Shown here: positions 1 to 4,273 of the stretch, piece by piece
How the letters are laid out: every line of letters starts with the position of its first letter
Position numbering within the stretch: position 1 is the first letter of the stretch
Source: Conexibacter sp.
Lineage (GTDB): Bacteria > Actinomycetota > Thermoleophilia > Solirubrobacterales > Solirubrobacteraceae
Assembly: GCA_025964295.1 (NCBI GenBank)
Contig: JAOPZD010000382.1
Location: 1-5,322, forward strand
Length of the DNA stretch: 5,322 nucleotides
Reading direction: 5' to 3'
Program-made: the position numbers and the translations under genes
The notes under the pieces: generated by a model
The model's database searches: none
What the model was told of the DNA's origin: nothing
What the model saw: only the letters and a program-made list of their open reading frames with translations

Positions 1-398
1 ATCATGATGGGGTCGACGTCGGCGCCGCCGACGTCATCTGCTGCTGCACGACGGCGCGGACGCCGCTGTTCGACGGCGCGCGCGTGGCGGACCACGCGAC
101 GGTGGTGGCGATCGGGTCCCACGAGCCGCGCGCGCGGGAGGTCGACGGCGCGCTGGCGGCCCGCGCGACCGTCGTGGTCGAGTCGCGGGCCGGCGCGCTG
201 CGCGAGGCGGGCGACGTGGTGCTGGCCATCGAGGAGGGGGCGCTGACCGCGGACCGGCTCGTCCCGCTCGCGGCGCTCGTGCGCGGCGCGGCGGCGGTCG
301 ATCCCGGCCGCCCGCGGCTGTTCAAGTCCACCGGGATGGCGTGGGAGGACGCCGTCGTGGCCGCGGCGGTCGTCCGCGCCGCGGCGGCCGCGTCCTAG
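1..398 (+). CDS. Ornithine cyclodeaminase / mu-crystallin family protein, C-terminal part (5' truncated by window edge)
   Basis: The first full codon is at position 3, and 131 residues are visible before the TAG stop at 396-398. The family uses a Rossmann fold to bind NAD(P)(H). Members include ornithine cyclodeaminase, alanine dehydrogenase, ketimine reductase and opine-type synthases. Seen here: the beta-strand and turn ADVICCCTTA at visible residues 9-18, which matches the usual AD(I/V)-V-TATTS segment contacting NAD; the VAIGSHEPRAREVD block at 35-48, where the family has (V/A)GSH-P--(R/E)E(L/I)D; and LFKSTGMAWEDAVVAA at 106-121, the typical C-terminal FKS-G-A-ED helix. The substrate-binding N-terminal half lies outside the window, so the substrate cannot be assigned. 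Three consecutive cysteines (residues 13-15) replace the usual small or Thr residues of the strand. The gene converges on the meaB-like gene with no spacer. The family call is strong; the exact reaction is unknown. Confidence 0.9.
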   Translation, partial: HDGVDVGAADVICCCTTARTPLFDGARVADHATVVAIGSHEPRAREVDGALAARATVVVESRAGALREAGDVVLAIEEGALTADRLVPLAALVRGAAAVDPGRPRLFKSTGMAWEDAVVAAAVVRAAAAAS

Positions 399-402
399 CT
401 AG
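395..402. other. Zero-gap convergent stop codons in a CTAGCTAG palindrome
   Basis: The TAG stop of the plus-strand cyclodeaminase-family gene (396-398) is followed directly by CTA (399-401), which is the TAG stop of the minus-strand GTPase gene. Together with the flanking bases they form the perfect 8-bp palindrome CTAGCTAG. There is no room for a separate terminator, so the two transcripts must overlap at their 3' ends. Confidence 0.9.
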
Positions 403-1379
403 CCCGCGTCGGGCTTGCGCGAGGCGGCGGCCGCGTCGAGGCGCTCGAGGATCCCGGTCGCCGCCGTGGCGGGGTCCAGGCGGCGCGCGACGACCTCGTC
501 GAGCAGCTCGGCGAACGTCGGGTCGGCGTCGAGCTGCTCCTCCAGGCGGCGGCGCAGGCGGAAGGTGCAGATCGCGACGACCTCGCTGCGCAGGTTGCGC
601 TTGCGGCGCTCCGACAGCGTGCCCTCGTCCTCGATGAACCGCCGGTGCTCGTCGAGCTTGGTCACCAGCTCGGCGACGCCCTCGCCGAGGTGGGCCTGGG
701 TCTTGACGATCGGGACGCGCCAGCCGCGCTGCGGCGCGAGCGACAGGACGCCGCGGATCTCGCGGACCATCGTGTCGGTCAGCGGGTGGTCGGCCTTGTT
801 GACGACGATGATGTCCGGGATCTCCATGACGCCGGCCTTCAGCGCCTGGATCGAGTCGCCGGAGCCGGGCATCAACACCAACACGATGGTGTCGGCGTGG
901 TCGATGATGTCCACCTCGGCCTGGCCGACGCCGACGGTCTCGAGGAAGACGTCGTCCTTGCCGGCGGCGTCCATCAGCAGCGCGGCCTGCAGCGCGGCCT
1001 CGCTCAGGCCGCCCAAGGCGCCCCGGTTGGCCATCGAGCGGATGAAGACGCCGGGATCGAGGAAGTGCTCGGTCAGCCGGATGCGGTCGCCGAGCAGCGC
1101 GCCGTGGGTGAACGGCGAGGACGGGTCGATCGACAGGACCGCGACCTCGCGCTCCTGCTCGCGGCGCAGCTTGGTCAGCGCGCCGATCAGCGTCGACTTG
1201 CCCGCGCCGGGCGCGCCCGTCAGGCCGGTGATCGCCGCCTTGCCGGTGTGCGGGTAGACCTCGCGGACGAGGTCCCAGCCGGCGGGGTCGTCGCTCTCGA
1301 CGAGCGTGATCGCGCGCGCGAGGGCGCGCTTGTCGCCGTCGAGGAGACGCTGGGCGAGGGTCTGCGAGGCCTGCGACAT
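399..1379 (-). CDS. meaB: MeaB/ArgK-type G3E GTPase, methylmalonyl-CoA mutase-associated chaperone
   Basis: This is a 326-residue cytoplasmic GTPase of the usual MeaB length. Family members bind adenosylcobalamin-dependent acyl-CoA mutases, gate cofactor loading and protect or reactivate the mutase using GTP hydrolysis; human MMAA is the homologue. Seen here: P-loop GAPGAGKST at residues 55-63, SIDPSSPFTHGALLGDRIR at 83-101 (a near-invariant MeaB block), ETVGVGQAEVDIIDHADT at 147-164 (switch/Walker B region), KAGVMEIPDIIVVNKAD at 181-197 ending in the guanine-specificity NKAD, and a helical C-terminal dimerisation tail. The ATG at 1379 gives the full N-terminal helix region before the P-loop; no good Shine-Dalgarno precedes it. 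It lies 21 bp downstream of the TetR gene on the same strand, probably co-transcribed. No mutase subunit lies in the window, so its client (methylmalonyl-, isobutyryl- or ethylmalonyl-CoA mutase) is unknown. Confidence 0.95.
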   Translation of the reverse strand: MSQASQTLAQRLLDGDKRALARAITLVESDDPAGWDLVREVYPHTGKAAITGLTGAPGAGKSTLIGALTKLRREQEREVAVLSIDPSSPFTHGALLGDRIRLTEHFLDPGVFIRSMANRGALGGLSEAALQAALLMDAAGKDDVFLETVGVGQAEVDIIDHADTIVLVLMPGSGDSIQALKAGVMEIPDIIVVNKADHPLTDTMVREIRGVLSLAPQRGWRVPIVKTQAHLGEGVAELVTKLDEHRRFIEDEGTLSERRKRNLRSEVVAICTFRLRRRLEEQLDADPTFAELLDEVVARRLDPATAATGILERLDAAAASRKPDAG

Positions 1380-1400
1380 GGGCGCCGCATGATGCCGGAC

Positions 1401-1943
1401 TCAGGGGATGAGCTGCTCGGCGATGTGCCTGGCCAGCGCCCGCTCGTCGCCCAGCAGGGCGGGCGCGTCGCGGCCGAGGTGGGCGCGGCCGACGTAGGTG
1501 CTGTAGGCCAGCAGCGCCTGCCGGCGCGCCCGGGCGCGGCTCAGCCCCAGCTCCCGGAAGCCGCGTTCCATGAAGGCGACGCGCAGCTCGGCGGCGCGCG
1601 CGACGGCGGCGTGCACGACCGGCTCGTCGACGGCTTCGAGCATCCGCATGAAGATGGTGGGCGGCTTGCCGGAGGCGCGGCCGAGGAGCGCGAGCAGGCG
1701 CTCGCGCGGGTCCTCGACGCCGGCCAGCGCGTCCAGCGGCGCGTCGACGTGCAGGCGCTCCCAGCGGGCGACGGTGGCGGCGAGGAGGTCCTGGCGGGTC
1801 TTGAAGTGCCAGTAGAAGCTGCCCTTGGTGACGCCCAGCTCGCGGGCCAGCGGCTCGACGGCGACGGCGGGCAGGCCGCCGCGCTCCAGGGCGTCCAGCG
1901 CCGCCTGCTCCCAGCGCTCGCGGTCGAGGTTGTCGGGGGCCAT
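1401..1943 (-). CDS. TetR/AcrR-family transcriptional regulator
   Basis: This 180-residue protein has the standard TetR architecture. An N-terminal three-helix DNA-binding domain (about residues 8-55) contains the helix-turn-helix VAVEPLARELGVTKGSFYWHFKTR at roughly 27-50, where G-TKGSFYWHF-(T/S)R--L is the family signature. A ligand-binding and dimerisation helical domain of about 120 residues follows, whose sequence does not reveal the ligand. Members act as dimers and usually repress themselves and a divergent neighbour. The ATG at 1943 was chosen because GGGGGA (1948-1953) sits 4 nt upstream and the helix-turn-helix then has the usual N-terminal distance. Upstream in-frame starts at 1958 and 1988 would place coding sequence inside the operators. 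It is divergent from the metallo-hydrolase gene, with twin palindromic operators between, and precedes the meaB-like gene by 21 bp, so it probably controls both. Confidence 0.93.
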   Translation of the reverse strand: MAPDNLDRERWEQAALDALERGGLPAVAVEPLARELGVTKGSFYWHFKTRQDLLAATVARWERLHVDAPLDALAGVEDPRERLLALLGRASGKPPTIFMRMLEAVDEPVVHAAVARAAELRVAFMERGFRELGLSRARARRQALLAYSTYVGRAHLGRDAPALLGDERALARHIAEQLIP

Positions 1944-1947
1944 CGCG

Positions 1948-1953
1948 TCCCCC
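1948..1953 (-). promoter_or_regulatory. Ribosome binding site deciding the TetR start
   Basis: On the minus strand GGGGGA lies 4 nt before the ATG at 1943-1941. It is a partial Shine-Dalgarno match, and no equivalent purine run serves the upstream in-frame starts at 1958 or 1988. This supports the 180-residue form of the regulator. Confidence 0.5.
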
Positions 1954-1954
1954 A

Positions 1955-1972
1955 CCATACGCCACCGTATTG
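1955..1972. promoter_or_regulatory. TetR operator O1, imperfect palindrome CCATACG-N4-CGTATTG
   Basis: This 18-bp inverted repeat has 7-bp arms, 6 of 7 pairs matching, and a 4-bp centre (CCAC). It matches O2 in both outer arms except one base. Its right end overlaps the TTGACA -35 element of the hydrolase promoter (1970-1975), and its left end is 12 bp upstream of the TetR start codon. Binding here would be expected to block the regulator's own transcription and contact of RNA polymerase with the -35 box. Assignment to this regulator is inferred from position and symmetry. Confidence 0.75.
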
Positions 1973-1998
1973 ACAAGCGCACGGCCATACGGCAGCGT
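1970..1998 (+). promoter_or_regulatory. Promoter of the metallo-hydrolase gene, -35 TTGACA / -10 CAGCGT, probably leaderless
   Basis: A perfect consensus -35 TTGACA lies at 1970-1975. Seventeen bases later CAGCGT (1993-1998) fits a weak actinobacterial -10 (A at position 2 and T at position 6 of TANNNT). The GTG start at 2006 begins 7 nt after it, where the transcription start would be expected, so the mRNA would have essentially no leader. The -35 touches operator O1 and the -10 lies inside operator O2, the geometry of a steric repressor target. The -10 match is poor, so the exact position is tentative. Confidence 0.55.
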
Positions 1999-2002
1999 AT
2001 GG
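1985..2002. promoter_or_regulatory. TetR operator O2, perfect palindrome CCATACG-N4-CGTATGG
   Basis: This 18-bp inverted repeat has perfect 7-bp arms and a GCAG centre. Its dyad axis is exactly 30 bp from that of O1, close to three helical turns, so two TetR dimers could bind nearly the same DNA face. It covers the -10 region of the hydrolase promoter and ends 3 bp before the GTG start. The arm sequence is shared with O1, which strongly suggests one protein recognises both. Confidence 0.8.
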
Positions 2003-2005
2003 GTC

Positions 2006-2683
2006 GTGTACGAGCTCGCCCCGAACCTCCGCCACGTGTCCGGCCTGCCGCCGCACGCGTTCAACGTCTACCTGGCGGGCGGCGTGATCGTCGACGCCGC
2101 GACGCGCCATGCCGCGCGGCGGATCCTGCGCGCGGTCAAGACCACCAACCTGCCGGTCACCGCGCACGCGGTCACCCACGGGCACTGCGACCACCAGGGG
2201 TCGAGCGCCGCCTTGGTGGCGCGCCTGGGCGTGCCGTTCTGGGCGCCGGCCAGCGAGGCGGCGGCGCTGGCGTCGGGCGCGGTCGGGCCGCTGGGGCCTG
2301 ACAACGTCGTGACGCGCTGGCAGGTGCGCAACTGGGCCGGCCCCGGCGTCGAGGTGGCGCGCGAGCTGCGCGAGGGCGACGAGCTCGACGCGGGCTTCGT
2401 CGTGCTCGAGACGCCCGGACACTCCCCCGGCCACCTCTCGTTCTGGCGCGAGGAGGACCGCGTCCTGATCGCGGGCGACGTGCTGTTCGGGCGCCACCCG
2501 CTCACCGGCAAGGCGGGGCTGCACGAGCCGCCGGAGCGGTTCACGGTCGACCCGGCTGCCAACCGGGCGGCGATCCGGCGGGTGGCGGAGCTGCGCCCGG
2601 CGCTGACGGTCTTCGGGCACGGGCGGCCGTGGCGGGACACCGACGCGCTGGCGCGGTTCGCGGAGGCGCTGCCGGCGGGCTAG
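2006..2683 (+). CDS. Metallo-beta-lactamase-fold hydrolase (glyoxalase II-like)
   Basis: This 225-residue single-domain cytoplasmic protein shows no signal peptide. The binuclear metal site is complete: HGHCDH (HxHxDH) at residues 58-63, H139 in TPGHSPGH, D158 in LIAGDVLF, and H205 in VFGHGRP. The fold serves thioester hydrolases (glyoxalase II), lactonases, oxidoreductases and others; the short length and the late GHG(R/x)P motif fit the broad glyoxalase II-like group, but the substrate cannot be read from sequence. The GTG at 2006 was chosen because it gives the usual N-terminus (a short strand, then FNVYLAGGVIVDAAT) and lies 7 nt after a -10-like box; a TTG at 1970 would overlap the -35 element. 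The gene is divergent from the TetR gene and is the likely main target of it, suggesting inducible detoxification or catabolism of the TetR ligand. The acetyltransferase gene starts 17 bp after the stop. Confidence 0.9.
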   Translation: MYELAPNLRHVSGLPPHAFNVYLAGGVIVDAATRHAARRILRAVKTTNLPVTAHAVTHGHCDHQGSSAALVARLGVPFWAPASEAAALASGAVGPLGPDNVVTRWQVRNWAGPGVEVARELREGDELDAGFVVLETPGHSPGHLSFWREEDRVLIAGDVLFGRHPLTGKAGLHEPPERFTVDPAANRAAIRRVAELRPALTVFGHGRPWRDTDALARFAEALPAG

Positions 2684-2686
2684 CGG

Positions 2687-2692
2687 TAGCCT
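2687..2692 (+). promoter_or_regulatory. Possible -10 box (TAGCCT) of a leaderless acetyltransferase transcript
   Basis: TAGCCT matches the actinobacterial TANNNT -10 form and ends 8 nt before the GTG start at 2701. No Shine-Dalgarno is present in the 17-bp gap after the hydrolase stop. This suggests that the acetyltransferase may have its own leaderless promoter as well as read-through from upstream. No convincing -35 is seen at 16-18 bp, so the evidence is modest. Confidence 0.35.
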
Positions 2693-2700
2693 CCGCGGGC

Positions 2701-3384
2701 GTGGAACCGGTCCTGTCCCCGCCCGCGCCGTCGGGCGTCGCACCGCTCCACTACCGGGGCGATCCCCCGCCCCTGACGGGCGGTCCGGTCGCGCTGCTGA
2801 AGTTCGCGCGGCGCAACGGGATGCTCAACGCGAAGTACGCGCGGCTGCTGGTGCGGCTGGCCTACTGGAAGCTGCGACTGCGCGGGCGGCTGAAGCTCGA
2901 CGGGCTCGCGTTCATCTGCCCCGGCGTGTCGCTGGAGATCGGCAAGGACGCGACGCTGCGGCTCGGGCGGTGGTCGTGGCTCGGCCACGGCTGCAAGGTC
3001 CGCGTGCACGAGGGCGAGTGCTCGGTCGGCGCCAAGACGGTGATGGGCCAGGAGTGCACGATCTCGGCGTTCCAGCACGTCTCGATCGGCCGCGAGTGCA
3101 TCATCGCCGACCGCGTGATGCTCATCGACTTCGACCACGGCGTCGTCGAGACCGACCGCCCGATCCGCGAGCAGGGCATCTACAAGCGCGACGTCCGGAT
3201 CGGCCACAACGTCTGGATCGGCTACGGCGCCTGCTTCCTGCGCGGCGCGACCGTCGGCGACAACTCCGTCGTCGGCACGAACACCGTGATCACCAAGGAC
3301 GTCCCGGCCGACGCCGTCGTCGCGGGCGCGCCGGCGCGGGTGCTGCGGATGCGCGAGAAGCCGCGGTCGCTGCGCTGGGCCTGA
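2701..3384 (+). CDS. Left-handed beta-helix (hexapeptide-repeat) O-acetyltransferase, maltose/WcaF type
   Basis: This is a 227-residue protein. Members of this family transfer acetyl from acetyl-CoA to a sugar hydroxyl on an oligosaccharide, cell-wall polymer or free sugar, and act as trimers with the active site between subunits. Seen here: a proline-rich, likely disordered N-terminus (residues 1-28); basic helices (about 31-65) that could lie on a membrane or glycan; then hexapeptide-type turns from about 70 to 210. LIDFDHGVVETDRPI (141-155) holds the probable catalytic His146. IGHNVWIGYGACFLRGATVG (167-186) and NTVITKDVPADAVVAGAPAR (194-213) are the signature C-terminal coils and CoA-binding loop. 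The GTG at 2701 is preferred because it follows a TAGCCT box; an ATG at 2821 would lose part of the basic helix. It ends facing a large inverted repeat. The acceptor substrate is unknown; no glycosyltransferase is adjacent. Confidence 0.9.
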   Translation: MEPVLSPPAPSGVAPLHYRGDPPPLTGGPVALLKFARRNGMLNAKYARLLVRLAYWKLRLRGRLKLDGLAFICPGVSLEIGKDATLRLGRWSWLGHGCKVRVHEGECSVGAKTVMGQECTISAFQHVSIGRECIIADRVMLIDFDHGVVETDRPIREQGIYKRDVRIGHNVWIGYGACFLRGATVGDNSVVGTNTVITKDVPADAVVAGAPARVLRMREKPRSLRWA

Positions 3385-3402
3385 GCGCGGCGCGGGGGTG
3401 GC

Positions 3403-3772
3403 GCGCTGACGTCGGTGGCGTCCGGCGCGTTTGTGCGGGGTCGTGCGGCGCGTCGTGGGTCGGCAATGACGGCGAGGTGATCGGGGCTCCGGCGCCTGGT
3501 GTCTGGCCGCGGCGCGAGTCGCCGGGACGGGGAGGGTCGTTCGGGGGCCGAAGCGTAGGTCCGTGTCGTCTAGGTGCCCTATATGGGACTCCAGACGACA
3601 CGGACCACTGCCGACCGACGATTCGGGCCCGAAAGCTCGCCCCGCGCCGCCACGAGGGCCGAGCCACACCGCGACCGTCGGCGTCGCTCCCCGCGTCCTC
3701 GCCGTCATTGCCGACCCACCACGCTGCGCGACACCACCAGCGCACCGCGCTGGGCGCCACGAACGCCAGCGC
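3403..3772. repeat. Large imperfect inverted repeat (about 370 bp) filling the convergent intergenic region
   Basis: Nothing in 3385-3776 looks like a gene; instead the left half resembles the reverse complement of the right half. Three paired blocks stand out. The outer block is 3403-3429 against 3746-3772 (22 of 27 identical). The middle block is 3450-3477 against 3697-3724 (27 of 28). The inner block is 3558-3571 against 3593-3606 (14 of 14). Between the middle and inner blocks the arms have diverged and differ by about 10 bp in length, though both carry a TTCGGG...CCGAA motif (3540-3552 and 3622-3633). The repeat starts 18 bp after the acetyltransferase stop and ends 4 bp before the stop of the unknown gene. 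It could be a MITE-like element, two inverted copies of a dispersed repeat, or a bidirectional terminator/structured RNA. No clear target-site duplication is seen. Confidence 0.85.
3558..3606. terminator. Perfect 14-bp stem with 21-nt loop at the centre of the large inverted repeat
   Basis: GGTCCGTGTCGTCT (3558-3571) pairs perfectly with AGACGACACGGACC (3593-3606). The loop (3572-3592) is centred on CCCTATATGGG, where CCC and GGG can extend the stem partly. As RNA from either strand this is a strong hairpin lying between convergent genes, so a role in 3'-end formation is plausible. No T-tract follows on either strand, so it is not a standard intrinsic terminator. Confidence 0.45.
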
Positions 3773-3776
3773 CCCC

Positions 3777-4220
3777 TCAGTCCAGCGCGTCGCTGAGCAG
3801 CCGCGCGACGAGCGCGAGCTCCTCGAGGTCCTCGTCGACCAGGCGCCAGCGCTGGGCGATCGCGGGCGCGGCGTCGGGCTCGGCGGTGGCGTGGCGGAGC
3901 GCGAGCGAGTCGTAGAGGGCGGCGCGGTCGTCGCGCAGGAGCGCGAGCAGGGTGTCGCGGTGGCGCGACAGGAACGTGCGGACGGCGGGGTCGCCGATGT
4001 CGATGACGCCGGTCTGGGCCGCGTCGAAGAGGCGGGCGAGGGCCTCGGTCTCGGCCATCACGCCGCGCAGGCAGTCCGCGGCGCCGTGACCGCAGCCGCC
4101 GTGGCGCGCGGCGAGCAACAGGCGCTCGCTCGCGGGCTCCAGCGCGTGCTCGGCGAGCGACGCGAGGGTCAGCCGCTCGTCCTCCGCGAGCGGGATCGGC
4201 TGCGCAAGCACGCGGGCCAT
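3777..4220 (-). CDS. Hypothetical protein, 147 residues, helical, with a His/Cys cluster
   Basis: I do not recognise a family. The protein is rich in Ala, Leu, Arg and acidic residues, is predicted almost entirely helical, and has no signal peptide or membrane segment. Its one distinctive spot is RHGGCGHGAADCLRG at residues 39-53, giving His40, Cys43, His45 and Cys50, which could bind a metal or be incidental. The C-terminus (about 122-147) is an acidic amphipathic helix. The reading frame is trusted because it has sustained GC-rich third positions, ends beside the large repeat, and follows the GH57 gene on the same strand by 53 bp. The start is uncertain. ATG at 4220 has a CATATT box 8 nt upstream; TTG at 4226 has GAGGA (4235-4239) 8 nt upstream and would add two residues. 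Co-transcription with GH57, or its own promoter in the gap, are both possible. Confidence 0.75.
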   Translation of the reverse strand: MARVLAQPIPLAEDERLTLASLAEHALEPASERLLLAARHGGCGHGAADCLRGVMAETEALARLFDAAQTGVIDIGDPAVRTFLSRHRDTLLALLRDDRAALYDSLALRHATAEPDAAPAIAQRWRLVDEDLEELALVARLLSDALD

Positions 4221-4248
4221 GGACAATCAATATGTCCTCGTGCGGACA
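4221..4248. promoter_or_regulatory. Three alternating GGACA/TGTCC half-sites before the unknown gene
   Basis: GGACA (4221-4225), TGTCC (4233-4237) and GGACA (4244-4248) form two overlapping inverted repeats with spacers of 7 and 6 bp. They could be overlapping protein operators. In the minus-strand RNA they could be two mutually exclusive 5-bp hairpins that share the GGACA overlapping the GAGGA ribosome site. The stems are short, so chance is possible. Confidence 0.35.
4229..4239 (-). promoter_or_regulatory. Start signals of the unknown gene: -10-like CATATT overlapping region with GAGGA
   Basis: On the minus strand GAGGA (4239-4235) is followed directly by CATATT (4234-4229), which matches TATAAT at 4 of 6 positions. 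CATATT ends 8 nt before the ATG at 4220, fitting a leaderless transcript. GAGGA lies 8 nt before the alternative TTG at 4226, fitting ribosome binding on a longer mRNA that runs on from GH57. The two readings imply different starts, and the sequence alone does not decide between them. Confidence 0.4.
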
Positions 4249-4273
4249 GAACCGCGCGAACGGCCTCCGGCGG

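Noticed and set aside
645..1973. A 442-codon plus-strand open frame antisense to the meaB-like and TetR genes
   Set aside because: It is the complement of two genes with complete family motifs, and its product is repetitive Gly/Ala/Asp/Val without domain signals.
1970..2005. TTG at 1970 as the start of the metallo-hydrolase
   Set aside because: This TTG is part of the consensus -35 TTGACA and overlaps both operators. The added 12 residues do not resemble the family N-terminus. GTG at 2006 fits better.
322..2064. A 580-codon minus-strand open frame across the meaB-like and TetR genes
   Set aside because: It is out of frame with two well-supported genes and reads as Arg/Pro/Ala-rich low-complexity protein. 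Such long frames are expected shadows at this GC content.
3558..3640. Canonical Rho-independent terminator at the central hairpin
   Set aside because: The stem is perfect, but neither strand has a T-tract after it. It is kept only as a possible non-canonical terminator.
3385..3776. tRNA, riboswitch or CRISPR array in the intergenic region
   Set aside because: There is no cloverleaf with conserved T-loop bases, no direct repeats with regular spacers, and no known riboswitch core. The structure is a simple large inverted repeat.
3290..3915. Short open frames on both strands inside the intergenic palindrome
   Set aside because: Both strands give similar peptides only because the DNA is an inverted repeat. 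There is no start signal and no recognisable domain, and the arms differ by indels that break frame.
2680..4230. A long minus-strand frame running through the unknown gene, the inverted repeat and the acetyltransferase
   Set aside because: It crosses the repeat and opposes the acetyltransferase, whose hexapeptide motifs are clear. The product is an Arg-rich shadow.
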